NCBI GenBank assembly: GCA_020199775.1
Contig: JAIVJZ010000001.1
Span: 248,001 to 312,000, forward strand
Length of the DNA: 64,000 nt
DNA from: Acidobacteriota bacterium
GTDB taxonomy: Bacteria > Acidobacteriota > Blastocatellia > Pyrinomonadales > Pyrinomonadaceae
Reading direction: 5' to 3'
Shown: positions 28,562 through 37,265 of the stretch, in pieces
How the letters are laid out: each line of letters opens with the position of its first letter
How positions within the stretch are numbered: position 1 is the stretch's first letter
Position numbers and translations under genes: made by a program
Notes under the pieces: generated by a model
Seen by the model: only the letters and a program-made list of their open reading frames with translations
The model's database searches: none
What the model was told of the DNA's origin: nothing

Positions 28562-31500
28562 ATGATCCAGAAAATTAAGTTTTTACCTTCTATGCTCGCC
28601 CTGCTGCTCTGTCTGACCGCCACGGCGTTCGGGCAAGAGACGGCGGGTCAGATAGAAGGCACAATCACTGACCCGTCGGGCGCAGCCGTCCCGGGCGTGA
28701 CTGTGACCATCAGGAGCCGCGGGACGACCGAGGGTGCGCGCCAGGACGCGACCATCGGCTTCAATCGCACCGTGACCACGGACGATAGCGGCTTCTTCCG
28801 CGTCAATGAGATACCGCCCGGTTTCTACGCCGTGACGACCACGGCCATCTCCGGGTTCAGCGCGGCGACGAACCCCAGCGTCGAAGTCGTGCTCGGTAAG
28901 ACGACTCCGGTGAACATCACCCTGCAAACGGGTAATGTTTCCGAGACCGTCACCGTCACCTCGGACGCCATCGCTATTGACCCCACTGACAATAAGATTC
29001 AGACCAACATCACGGCGCAGGTCGCCGAGTTGCTGCCCAAGGGCACCAACATCACCAGCCTCTTCAAGGTCTCCGCGGCGACCCGTCCTGAGCCCCTCTC
29101 CGGCGGCTTCCAGATTGACGGCGCTTCGGGTTCCGAGAACACGTTCATCATCGACGGTCAGGAAGTGACGAACTTCCGCACCGGCTTGCTGAACGCCAAC
29201 AACAACCTGCCCTTCCAGTTGGTGCAGGAAGTTCAGATCAAGTCTTCCGGTTTCGAGGCCGAATTCGGCGGCGCGACCGGCGGCGTGATCAACATCGTGA
29301 CCAAAGGCGGCAGCAACGATTTCCACGGCGAATTCGGCATGCAGTTCCGCCCGTCCGAATTGCAGGCCGGCCCGCGCCAGTTCCTGCGCAACTTCCAGAG
29401 CGGCAGTGCTGCGGCCGGCAACTTCGTCAACCTCGCCGACTACATCAGACCGCGGCGCGATAACGGCACGGACTTCTTCCCGACCGCCAACCTCGGCGGC
29501 CCGATCGTCCGCGACCGCCTGTGGTTCTTCGCGAGCTACACGCCGCAATTCATCAACATCAACCGCACGCTGAACTACGTCTCGGGCGATCCGCGTGGCC
29601 GAACGATCAACGACTCTGGAACCTATAATTTCAGCCGCAAGATCGATTACACGCAGCTTCGCCTCGATGCCGCTCCGGCCAACACGTTGCGCCTGACGGG
29701 TACGTTCACCTACAACCCGATTCGTGACAGGGGCGCGGTTCCCCTCTTCACCGAAACCACCGCCGTGCAGCAGTCGGCCAATTTCGGCGGCAGCATCGGC
29801 ACGCTCTTCGGGCCTGAATTCCTGGGCCAGCAGGGCGGCCGCCAGAACTCCAACAACGTGACCGGCGCCGCCGTCTGGACGCCGACCAGCAAGTTGGTCT
29901 TGAGCTTCCGCGGCGGTCGCAGCTTCCTCAACGAGAAGTTGGGGTCTTATGGCCTCCCGCGCACCTTGCGTTTCCTCTGCAGCGCGGCGAGCACCAGCTC
30001 GGCGGCAGCCCAAGGCGGTTGCACTCCCGGCCAGCAGAACTTCGCGACCAACTTCCAGGTTGACTTCGACGTTTCGACCCGCAAGACCTTCGACGGCGAT
30101 GTGAGCTACCTCGTCAACAACTTCGGTGGTCGTCACCAGTTCAAGGGCGGCTACCAGTTCAACGGTATCGCCAACGACACGCGACAGGGCTACGCCGATG
30201 TCGGCCAGTTGACGCTCGTCTACGGCGTCCAGACCATCGCCAACCAGACCGGCCAGGCTCCGGCTCCGGGTGCGATTGGCGTGGGCGTCCTGCAACGCTT
30301 CGGCACGGTCGGCAAGGCGAGCAGCGCCAGCCACTCCATCTACTTCCAGGACAGCTGGCAGCCCACCAACCGCCTCTCGCTCAACCTCGGCATTCGCGCC
30401 GAGCACGAGACGGTTCCGAGCTTCAGCGCGTCGAACCCCGGCCTCACGTTCGGCCTCGGCGACAAGATTGCGCCGCGCCTCGGCGTGGCTTATGACCTGA
30501 CCGGCGACGGCAGGACGAAAATCTTCGCCAGCTACGGTTGGTTCTATGATCGCTTCAAGTATGAATTGCCGCGCGGCTCCTTCGGCGGCGACTTCTTCCG
30601 TCGTGATTACTTCGACCTGTTCCCCGGCGTGAACTACAACTCGTTCACCCTGGCACAGATCCTCGGTAACGCGGCTGACCCGGCCAACGGCGCTCACGAA
30701 ACGGCCTGCGATAGTGACAACCCGGCGGTTCGTCGCGCGCCCGGCGCTCTCTCGCGCTGCCAGTTCGACTTCCGCATCCCGACCAACCTCGGTCTGCAAA
30801 ACCTCTTCAGCAGCGGCGCTGTTGACCCTGACCTGAAGGCGGCTCGCCAGACCGAGTTCACCGTCGGCATGGAGCGTGATCTGGGCGGCGGCTACCTTTT
30901 CCGCAGCCGTTACACCCACAAGAACGTTGACCGCGCGATTGAAGACATCGGTATCCCGACGGCGGGCGGCAGCGAAGCCTACATCATCGGTAACCCCGGT
31001 TTCGGCCTCGCGGATAAGACCGCTCGGGATTTCGGATATCCTTCGGTCAAGGCCGTTCGCAAGTACGACGCGTTAGAAGTGCAGTTCGACAAGCGTTTCA
31101 CGCGCAAGTACTACTTCAACGCCAACTATACCTACAGCCGCCTGTTCGGTAACTACTCCGGTCTGGCAAGCTCGCTTGAGAGAGACGCCAACGGCGTCGG
31201 GCGCACCAGCCCGAACGTGAGCCGTCTGTTCGACTTGCCGTTCCAGGCCTTCACGGCCAACGGCCAGCCGATTGACGGTCGCCTGCCCACGGATCGTCCG
31301 CACGTGTTCAAAGCCTACGGCGCGTACACGCAGGACTGGCGCGGGAACAACTCGACCGAGTTCTCGGCCTTCACCACCGCCACGTCGGGCACTCCGCTGA
31401 CGACGATCTATTCGTTGTACAGCCTTAACCCGTCGATTCTCTACGGTCAGGGCGATTTGGGTCGGACGGAAATGTTCACGCAGTCCGACGTTGCAGTCCG

Positions 31501-31837
31501 CCACAAGTATCGCTTCGGCAGCAACGAGCGGTTCACGATGGTTGCCGAGATCGATGTCCTGAACGTCTTCAACGAGAGCAACGAATTGGGTCGTCAGACC
31601 CAGATCAGCGGCTCCAACGTGACCGGGCCTAACATCGGCTTTGCCGCACCGGGCACCACCGGCGCTCAGAGAGAAGTCGCCACTATCCAGGCCATCTTCA
31701 ACGGTGGTATTCAGGATCGGTTGCTCACTTTCTTCAATGACCCGGCCAATCCGCAGCGTCGCAGCGGTACCTACAACTTGACCAACCTCTACCAGGGGCC
31801 GCGCGAAGTGCGCTTCGGTTTCCGTCTGTTGTTCTAA
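28562..31837 (+). CDS. TonB-dependent receptor with N-terminal carboxypeptidase-regulatory domain (Oar-like)
   Basis: Outer-membrane transporter of 1091 residues. Signal peptide 1-25 (ending TAFGQ). A CarboxypepD_reg-like beta-sandwich covers about 28-115 (GTITDPSGAAVPGVTVT). A plug-like region follows (IDGQEVTNF, FEAEFGGATGGVINIVTKGG), then a large beta barrel to a terminal Phe (FGFRLLF). No classical TonB box is obvious. Such Oar-like proteins import large substrates or take part in secretion; the substrate cannot be read. AAGGAG lies 6 bp before the ATG and a very strong terminator follows. Codon use and GGC/GCC density are slightly more relaxed than the neighbours. A TonB-like protein is encoded at 39-40 kb, a possible energy partner. 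Confidence 0.92.
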   Translation: MIQKIKFLPSMLALLLCLTATAFGQETAGQIEGTITDPSGAAVPGVTVTIRSRGTTEGARQDATIGFNRTVTTDDSGFFRVNEIPPGFYAVTTTAISGFSAATNPSVEVVLGKTTPVNITLQTGNVSETVTVTSDAIAIDPTDNKIQTNITAQVAELLPKGTNITSLFKVSAATRPEPLSGGFQIDGASGSENTFIIDGQEVTNFRTGLLNANNNLPFQLVQEVQIKSSGFEAEFGGATGGVINIVTKGGSNDFHGEFGMQFRPSELQAGPRQFLRNFQSGSAAAGNFVNLADYIRPRRDNGTDFFPTANLGGPIVRDRLWFFASYTPQFININRTLNYVSGDPRGRTINDSGTYNFSRKIDYTQLRLDAAPANTLRLTGTFTYNPIRDRGAVPLFTETTAVQQSANFGGSIGTLFGPEFLGQQGGRQNSNNVTGAAVWTPTSKLVLSFRGGRSFLNEKLGSYGLPRTLRFLCSAASTSSAAAQGGCTPGQQNFATNFQVDFDVSTRKTFDGDVSYLVNNFGGRHQFKGGYQFNGIANDTRQGYADVGQLTLVYGVQTIANQTGQAPAPGAIGVGVLQRFGTVGKASSASHSIYFQDSWQPTNRLSLNLGIRAEHETVPSFSASNPGLTFGLGDKIAPRLGVAYDLTGDGRTKIFASYGWFYDRFKYELPRGSFGGDFFRRDYFDLFPGVNYNSFTLAQILGNAADPANGAHETACDSDNPAVRRAPGALSRCQFDFRIPTNLGLQNLFSSGAVDPDLKAARQTEFTVGMERDLGGGYLFRSRYTHKNVDRAIEDIGIPTAGGSEAYIIGNPGFGLADKTARDFGYPSVKAVRKYDALEVQFDKRFTRKYYFNANYTYSRLFGNYSGLASSLERDANGVGRTSPNVSRLFDLPFQAFTANGQPIDGRLPTDRPHVFKAYGAYTQDWRGNNSTEFSAFTTATSGTPLTTIYSLYSLNPSILYGQGDLGRTEMFTQSDVAVRHKYRFGSNERFTMVAEIDVLNVFNESNELGRQTQISGSNVTGPNIGFAAPGTTGAQREVATIQAIFNGGIQDRLLTFFNDPANPQRRSGTYNLTNLYQGPREVRFGFRLLF

Positions 31838-31870
31838 ACATACAGACTCTGTCTAGAGTTTGAACTTGAA

Positions 31871-31908
31871 AAGCCCATCCGGTTAAACCGGATGGGCTTA
31901 TTTTTTTT
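31871..31908 (+). terminator. strong rho-independent terminator after the receptor
   Basis: Perfect 14-bp inverted repeat (AAGCCCATCCGGTT, 31871-31884, with 31886-31899), followed by T8 at 31901-31908. It also separates the receptor from the convergent TPR gene. Confidence 0.93.
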
Positions 31909-31944
31909 CGTTAAGGCCGCGTGCCAATGTGATCCGAACGCGTT

Positions 31945-33066
31945 CTACTTTGCCGCCGTAGGCGTGGTGGCCGCCGCCGCTTTGTCACGCAATTGCTTGA
32001 CCAACCCTCTGATTCTTTCCACCTCCGCCTCGGTGCCTTTAGTCTTGGGCAGCACTTTCAAGAATAAATCCAACTCGTCGGCGGCCTCTTTATAACGTTT
32101 CTGCTCGTTGTACAGACCGGCCAGTTGCTTATGCACCTCCGCGTTCTTGCCTTCGGTCAACTCATTGGCGCGCTTGAAGGATGCTTCGGCCTGATCCGGT
32201 TTCGACATGCGCTTGAGCGCCCTGCCCAGCCAGAGGTGCGCGTCCGCCCCCTTGGCGTAAAGCGTGGTGGCGCGCCGTAAGTTATCAACCGCCTCGGTGT
32301 TCATCCCCAGTTGAAACTGCGTCCACCCTAAACCGAAAACGCTCGAATAGCCGCGCGGGTTGACCTCCACCGCCTTCATCAGCAGCGCGCCCCCGGCCTG
32401 TAAATAAGTGGAGTTTAAATTGCCGTTCGCATCGACGCCGCGCGTGGCATACTCCGCGCCCAGACGATCCAGCGCGTCGTAATAAGTGGGGAAAAGTTCG
32501 AGCGATTGTTTCAGCTTCGCAAAGGCTTCCTTCTCTTTTTTATCGCGTAGAAAACTCAGTCCCTCGGCGTAAAGTTTTCTGGCGGGCGCGGGCACCTCCT
32601 GGGCGAAGACGGTGCCGGGCGCAAGCCCGAACGGGTTGGCGTTGGCGCGTTCGTTGACTCTCAGATAAATGTCGACATGCTGCTGATCGGAGCCGCTGCC
32701 CGGGACGGCGGAAACGTTCGCGAGCGTGACTTCCTGAGACTGCACCAGATAGTCGGTGCCGTAAGGCAACACTTTGACCGTGAAACGACCGTTGCTGAGG
32801 CCGCTGAAAGTGAAGCGTCCCGAAGCATCCGCTTTCTGGCGGGTGATGGTCGAACCCATCTCGTCCAGTAACTCTACATACATGTCGCCCACGGGTTGGC
32901 GCGAAGGGCCGAATATCCGGCCGTAGATGGCATTCCTGCCTTGCACGAAACTTGCCGCGACCGACAGTTGGCCGGTCAGCGGGTGGGCACGGACGGTTAA
33001 TGATTGGACGGGAACAGCGGCTAGTCCGATGGCTAGGCCAAATGCTAAACGGACATCTTTCTTCAT
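31945..33066 (-). CDS. exported TPR protein with carboxypeptidase-regulatory-like domain
   Basis: Exported protein of 373 residues, starting at the ATG at 33066 with GGAGA about 6 bp upstream. A signal peptide covers about 1-28. A beta-sandwich of the carboxypeptidase-regulatory type follows at about 45-125 (IYGRIFGPSRQPVGDMYVEL, ASGRFTFSGLSNGRFTV). A TPR block of five or more units covers about 165-350 (AHLWLGRALKRMSKPDQAEASF, LAGLYNEQKRYKEAADELD). It probably acts as a scaffold at the periplasmic side or cell surface. It lies tail to tail with the TonB-dependent receptor, which carries the same kind of N-terminal domain. No enzymatic motif is seen. Confidence 0.8.
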   Translation of the reverse strand: MKKDVRLAFGLAIGLAAVPVQSLTVRAHPLTGQLSVAASFVQGRNAIYGRIFGPSRQPVGDMYVELLDEMGSTITRQKADASGRFTFSGLSNGRFTVKVLPYGTDYLVQSQEVTLANVSAVPGSGSDQQHVDIYLRVNERANANPFGLAPGTVFAQEVPAPARKLYAEGLSFLRDKKEKEAFAKLKQSLELFPTYYDALDRLGAEYATRGVDANGNLNSTYLQAGGALLMKAVEVNPRGYSSVFGLGWTQFQLGMNTEAVDNLRRATTLYAKGADAHLWLGRALKRMSKPDQAEASFKRANELTEGKNAEVHKQLAGLYNEQKRYKEAADELDLFLKVLPKTKGTEAEVERIRGLVKQLRDKAAAATTPTAAK

Positions 33067-33200
33067 AATTATCTCCACTTCAGGACTAATGTAATTAGCG
33101 GGATGCGGCGCACCATTTAATGCACACGGTTAGGTAGCGCGGATTATATCATCAAGCCAAAACCGCGTAAATATTGATCGCGAAGATGCGTTTGGCCGTC

Positions 33201-33258
33201 GCCCGGAACGAGAGAGGCGGAAACCCTCGAACGGGTTTCCGCCTCTCTCGTTCCGGGC
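33201..33258. repeat. perfect 26-bp inverted repeat
   Basis: 33201-33226 (begins GCCCGGAACGAGAGAGGCGG) is the exact reverse complement of 33233-33258, with a 6-nt loop. It lies 48 bp after the second S9 gene and could terminate it, but no T-run follows on either strand. Confidence 0.75.
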
Positions 33259-33305
33259 GCGTGATTCAGGCGCGAAGCAATTCCGCTTTTGCCCGTCGCG
33301 GGCGA

Positions 33306-35378
33306 TCAGGCCGGTTGCTTCAAGTGCGCGTCGAACCAGCCCAGAACAGTGTTGTACCAGAGCGCGGAGTTTTGCGGCTTCAAAATCCAGTGGCCTTCGT
33401 CCGGGAAATAGAGCAGCTTCGACGGCACGTTCTGCTTTTGCAGGTAGGTGAATAACTGGAAGCCTTCGCCGATGGGCACGCGGTAATCGAGTTCGCCGTG
33501 CGTGACGAGCGTCGGCGTCTTGAAGTTCTTGGCGTGGAGGTGCGGCGACCAGCGCGTGTAGAGTTCGGGATTGTCCCAGGGCGTCCCCTTAAACTCCCAT
33601 TCGGGAAACCAGAGTTCCTCCGTCACGCCGTACATGCTCACCAGATTGAAGACGCCCGCGTGCGAGACGAGCGCCTTGAATTTGGCGCGCGGGTCGTCGT
33701 TGTGGCCGAGAATCCAGTTGACCATGTAGCCGCCGTACGAGCCGCCCGCCGCGCCGATGCGCTCCCTGTCCACGTCGGGGCGCGCGGCAACCTGCGCCGC
33801 GCCGTTCATGATGTCCGTGTAGACCTTGCCCGCCCAGTCGCCGGAGATTTCGTCAATGAACTGTTGGCCGTAGCCGATTGAGCCGCGCGGGTTCGGCATG
33901 AAGACCATGTAACCGGCCGAGGCGAAGATTTGCGGATTCCAGCGATAGCTCCAGGTGTCGTTCCACGCGCCCTGCGGCCCGCCGTGGATGAGGACGACGA
34001 GCGGGTACTTTTTGTCCGCCGTGTAGTTCGCGGGCTTGACGAGCCAGCCGTGAATCTTCGCGCCGCCGCCGCCTTCCCACGTCAACTCTTCGGCGGGCGC
34101 GAAACTGAATCCGGCGAGATACGCGTCGTTCGTCTTCGTCACTTGCGCCACCGATTGCGTGTCGATGCGCATCGGGTCTGCAAGGCGGGCGCGGAAAATC
34201 TCGACCGGCCGCGTCATGCTCGAACGCGTGAAGACGAGCGTTTTGCCGTCGGCGGAAATTTTCACGTCGTCGTTGAACCCGTCGAGCGCCTTCATCATGT
34301 GGTCGCCCGCGGTCGAGGCCATGTAGATGGGGTGACGGCCGCGCTCGCCGGAGACGAAATAGATGTGCTTGCCGTCGGGCGTGAAGGTGTAGCCCTCGAC
34401 GTAGGCGTCGAACTTCGGCAGCAACTCGCGCGTCTTCTTCGTCTGCCGGTCGTAGAGCATCAGACGCCAGCGCGCGCTCTCGAAGCCGGCGGTGGCCTGC
34501 GAGCGGTAGGCGAGGTAGCGGCCGTCGGGCGAATAGAGCGGCGACTGATCCGAACCCTTGTTGTCGGCCGTGATGCGCTGCGGCTCGCCGCCCGCGACCG
34601 GAACGATGAAGATGTCGTTGTTGGTGGAAGTCGCCTCGACCTTTTCCGTGTTGCGCGCGAAAGCGAGTTCCTTCGAGTCGGGCGAGAAGGCGTAGTCGGT
34701 CTGGCCGCCGAGCGAGAAGGGCGGGGCGTCGAAGTCGCCGGGCGTGAGATCGCGCGCCGCGCCGCCGTCCGCCGAAACCACGAAGACGTGCGTGCGCTTG
34801 CCGTCTTTCCACGCCGCCCAGTGCCGGTAGAGCAGGCGGTCGATCACCTTCGCCTTGACCTTGCTCGCTTCGACCTCTGCGTCGCGTTTCTGGTTGCAGG
34901 CATCGTCGGCGCAGCCGGGGTAGATGTCGGAGGCGAAGGCGAGCCAGCGGCCGTCGGGCGACCACACGGGATCGCCCGCGCCCGTCGAGATGCTCGTGAT
35001 CTTTTTAACGTCGCCGCCCGCCACAGCATCCATCGTGTGAATCTGCCCGCCGCGCACGAACGCGATCCGCTTGCCGTCGGGCGACCAGCGCGGCGTACTG
35101 GCGGACGTGTCGCCGCTCGTGAGTTGCACGGGCTCGCCGCCCGCCACGGGGATCAGGTAAATCTGCGTGCGGCTGCGGTTCGCGGTCTTGTCCGGGTCGC
35201 TGATTTGATAAGCGATGAGGCGGCCGTCGGGCGAGAGTTGCGGGTCGCCGACGCGTCGGACTTTCAACAGATCATCGACCGTCATCGGACGGCGCGTCGT
35301 CTGCCCCGCGGCCACGGCGGGGGCGGCGCACAGGAGCGCGAGCGCAAAGACCAAGATTGAAACAGTTGAACGCTTCAT
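33306..35378 (-). CDS. S9 family serine peptidase, exported
   Basis: Exported prolyl-oligopeptidase-clan peptidase of 690 residues. Signal peptide 1-24 (ending AVAAG). PD40/WD40-like propeller blades follow (LSPDGRLIAYQ, RWSPDGKRIAF, VWSPDGRWLAF, YSPDGRYLAY). The C-terminal alpha/beta-hydrolase domain has Ser547 (GGSYGGYM), Asp631 (GELDYRVP) and His663 (DEGHW). GAGGAG 7 bp before the ATG supports the start. It probably trims peptides in the periplasm, complementing the secreted endoproteases. It differs from the first S9 gene by its signal peptide and sequence. A cysteine pair in a propeller loop (near 165-175, CADDAC) may form a disulfide. Confidence 0.93.
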   Translation of the reverse strand: MKRSTVSILVFALALLCAAPAVAAGQTTRRPMTVDDLLKVRRVGDPQLSPDGRLIAYQISDPDKTANRSRTQIYLIPVAGGEPVQLTSGDTSASTPRWSPDGKRIAFVRGGQIHTMDAVAGGDVKKITSISTGAGDPVWSPDGRWLAFASDIYPGCADDACNQKRDAEVEASKVKAKVIDRLLYRHWAAWKDGKRTHVFVVSADGGAARDLTPGDFDAPPFSLGGQTDYAFSPDSKELAFARNTEKVEATSTNNDIFIVPVAGGEPQRITADNKGSDQSPLYSPDGRYLAYRSQATAGFESARWRLMLYDRQTKKTRELLPKFDAYVEGYTFTPDGKHIYFVSGERGRHPIYMASTAGDHMMKALDGFNDDVKISADGKTLVFTRSSMTRPVEIFRARLADPMRIDTQSVAQVTKTNDAYLAGFSFAPAEELTWEGGGGAKIHGWLVKPANYTADKKYPLVVLIHGGPQGAWNDTWSYRWNPQIFASAGYMVFMPNPRGSIGYGQQFIDEISGDWAGKVYTDIMNGAAQVAARPDVDRERIGAAGGSYGGYMVNWILGHNDDPRAKFKALVSHAGVFNLVSMYGVTEELWFPEWEFKGTPWDNPELYTRWSPHLHAKNFKTPTLVTHGELDYRVPIGEGFQLFTYLQKQNVPSKLLYFPDEGHWILKPQNSALWYNTVLGWFDAHLKQPA

Positions 35379-35820
35379 ATAAGTCTCCTCGAAAATTTCT
35401 GATGTGTTTGGAAGAGTCTCCGGCTCGCGAAATTTATCATAGATGCCGCGCCCTCCACTAACCGGGCGCTCGCCCGGATGTGGAAGAGGCGAGGGGAAAG
35501 TAAAGCGGAAGAAGTGCGAGGGCGAACCGGAGAAGGGCCGGCCGGTCTCGAACCGGGATGGCGAAGGCGCTCAGGCGGTCTTTTACCCGCGCAAAAGTTG
35601 ACGCGGTAAAGCGTGCGACGCGGCTGACGTTCAGGAGGCACGCTTCGCTTCGGAGTTTGACCCCGCCACCCTCCCCGGCGCAAAAATAGACAGAACCGAG
35701 GCCCGCTTTCAAACGTTTTTCTTCGTGGACTTCGACGAGATGTTAAACTTCGGGCGCGGAATACCCCAAACATCGAGCGTTCGTGCATAGCGCGCCGGAA
35801 GGCGAGAGAGAGAACTGGCG
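35379..35820. other. 442-bp divergent intergenic region
   Basis: Between the S9 peptidase and the DUF4097-like gene. Short open frames here have no ribosome site or family resemblance. A small hairpin (CCGGGCGCTCGCCCGG) lies near 35461-35476. It should contain both divergent promoters. Confidence 0.4.
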
Positions 35821-36678
35821 ATGAAACTCAGAATCTTTATTGTGATCGTGGCGGTGGTGTTGGCGTGGGTCGCGGGGCGAAGCATCAAGAGCGGCGGCGA
35901 GAGCATCATCCACTCGGCGCAGCAGGGCGGCGACGCGCACGGCGGAGAGACGGCGCGGGAAGGCGAGCCGTCACGCGGAGGGAGCGAGCGGCGCATCAAC
36001 GAATCTTACGAACTCGCAGACGGCGCGCGGGTTGATGTCCACGGCATCAACGGCCCCGTGACGGTCGAAGCCGTGGACGGCAACACGGCCGAAATCAGCG
36101 TCACGAGCACGGCGAAAAGCATGAGCGATCTCAACTCGAACCGGATCATCGTCGAACACACGGCGTCGAGTCTCGTCGTGCGCGGCAAAGGCGGCAAAGG
36201 CGGGGGCTTCTGGAAGTGGCTGCGCGGCGGCGGCGGCGGCGAGGTGCGGCACAACGTCGTGTTGAAACTCCCGCGCCGCGTCGAGTTGGTGGCGCGCGGC
36301 ATAAACGGCAGAGTCAACGTCGGCGAGATGGAGGGCTCGGCTCAGGTCTCCGGCGTCAACGGGCGCGTCGAGATCGGCGGGGCGCGCGGCTTCGCGGAAG
36401 TCAACGGCGTCAACGGCGGCGTCGCCCTGACCATCAGGGAACTCAATGAGAACGGCCTGAAGGTGAACGGCGTCAACGGCAGCGTCGAACTCAGGCTCGG
36501 CAGCGACGTGAATGCCGACGTGAACATCAACGGCGTGAACGGCCACATGACGGTCGAAGCCCCGAACGTCGAGGTGCAGGAGCAGAAGCGCGACAAGTTG
36601 CGCGCGCGCATCGGCACGGGCGGCGCGAACATCAAGGTCAACGGCGTCAACGGCGGCGTGCGGCTGGTGGGCGTCTAA
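35821..36678 (+). CDS. DUF4097-like beta-repeat protein with NGVNG motifs
   Basis: Protein of 285 residues. One N-terminal hydrophobic segment (about 3-20) serves as signal or membrane anchor. A Gly/Glu-rich linker leads to a beta-repeat domain of the DUF4097 (adhesin-like) kind. The motif (V/I)NG(V/I)NG or close variants recurs through the C-terminal half (GINGRVNVGEM, GVNGRVEIGGA, VNGVNGGVALT, VNGVNGSVELR, INGVNGHMTVE, VNGVNGGVRLV), spaced 15-40 residues and suggesting stacked strands of a solenoid. A very Gly-rich loop (GKGGKGGGF, RGGGGGE) interrupts near 120-145. GAGAGAG precedes the ATG. The function is unknown; such proteins are thought to be surface or periplasmic. Confidence 0.75.
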   Translation: MKLRIFIVIVAVVLAWVAGRSIKSGGESIIHSAQQGGDAHGGETAREGEPSRGGSERRINESYELADGARVDVHGINGPVTVEAVDGNTAEISVTSTAKSMSDLNSNRIIVEHTASSLVVRGKGGKGGGFWKWLRGGGGGEVRHNVVLKLPRRVELVARGINGRVNVGEMEGSAQVSGVNGRVEIGGARGFAEVNGVNGGVALTIRELNENGLKVNGVNGSVELRLGSDVNADVNINGVNGHMTVEAPNVEVQEQKRDKLRARIGTGGANIKVNGVNGGVRLVGV

Positions 36679-36712
36679 CTTCGGAGCGGCAGGTTTCCCC
36701 CTCCCCATGCTC

Positions 36713-36756
36713 CGCGAGAAGGCCGGAGAGTTTTTCAACTCTCCGGCCTTCTCGCG
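36713..36756. terminator. hairpin after the DUF4097-like gene
   Basis: Perfect 18-bp stem (CGCGAGAAGGCCGGAGAG, 36713-36730, with 36739-36756) and an 8-nt loop starting TTTTT. There is no T-run after the stem, so efficiency is uncertain. It lies 34 bp after the stop codon. Confidence 0.65.
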
Positions 36757-36916
36757 TTCGGAACTTAGACCGAAAGTCGAAGAATCAGCTTTTCCACAAA
36801 CGAAAAAGCCCCAACGTCACACACCACAAGGCAAGGCCGGTAATAGTTATTCCGATTGCGTCTGTGAGGTCGGACTGCTTCCACGACGCGTAGGCGACCC
36901 TTACCGCCCCTTGCGG

Positions 36917-37045
36917 GCTGCGCTCGCGTTGAACTTCGCCTATTACAACTTCTGCCGTATCCACAAAACTCTGCGATGCACGCCCGCAATGGAAGCAGGA
37001 ATTACTAAGCATGTTTGGGAGTTGAAAGAGTTACTAAGCGGGTAG
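36917..37045 (+). pseudogene. C-terminal fragment of a transposase
   Basis: The last roughly 40 codons of this frame read like the end of a DDE-type transposase (NFAYYNFCRIHKTLR, TPAMEAGITKHVW). The catalytic part is missing and no intact upstream frame exists, so this is a remnant. The surrounding 36770-37260 is lower in G+C than its neighbours, fitting foreign or decayed DNA. No terminal inverted repeats or target duplication could be recognised. Confidence 0.55.
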
Positions 37046-37183
37046 GGCGTCGGCGTTGGAGTCGGCGGCGTGCGTGGAAAAGGTTTTTTTTAAAAGGGAT
37101 TTGGCGTAAGGATAGAGTTTTCCAAGGACAACCGCCGTTGCGCTAATCACAGAGATAATGTCGGCTAGTTCTGAGATGTCCAT
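37034..37183 (-). CDS. possible small membrane protein, unrecognised
   Basis: 49-residue ORF starting at the ATG at 37183, with a G-rich stretch about 8 bp upstream. One likely transmembrane helix (IISVISATAVVLGKLYP) is followed by a basic stretch. It resembles nothing I recognise. It overlaps the end of the transposase remnant by 12 bp and may itself be a fragment. Confidence 0.3.
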   Translation of the reverse strand: MDISELADIISVISATAVVLGKLYPYAKSLLKKTFSTHAADSNADALPA

Positions 37184-37265
37184 TTTAAAAACCCCCAATA
37201 AACTATCCGATATTCCCCGATACGGTGTCAAGACATTTCAGCAACACACTATTACCCCACTACCG

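Noticed and set aside
28583..30919. 778-codon open frame antisense to the first TonB-dependent receptor
   Set aside because: The sense strand encodes a complete receptor with signal peptide, plug and barrel. The antisense product is compositionally biased and has no ribosome site.
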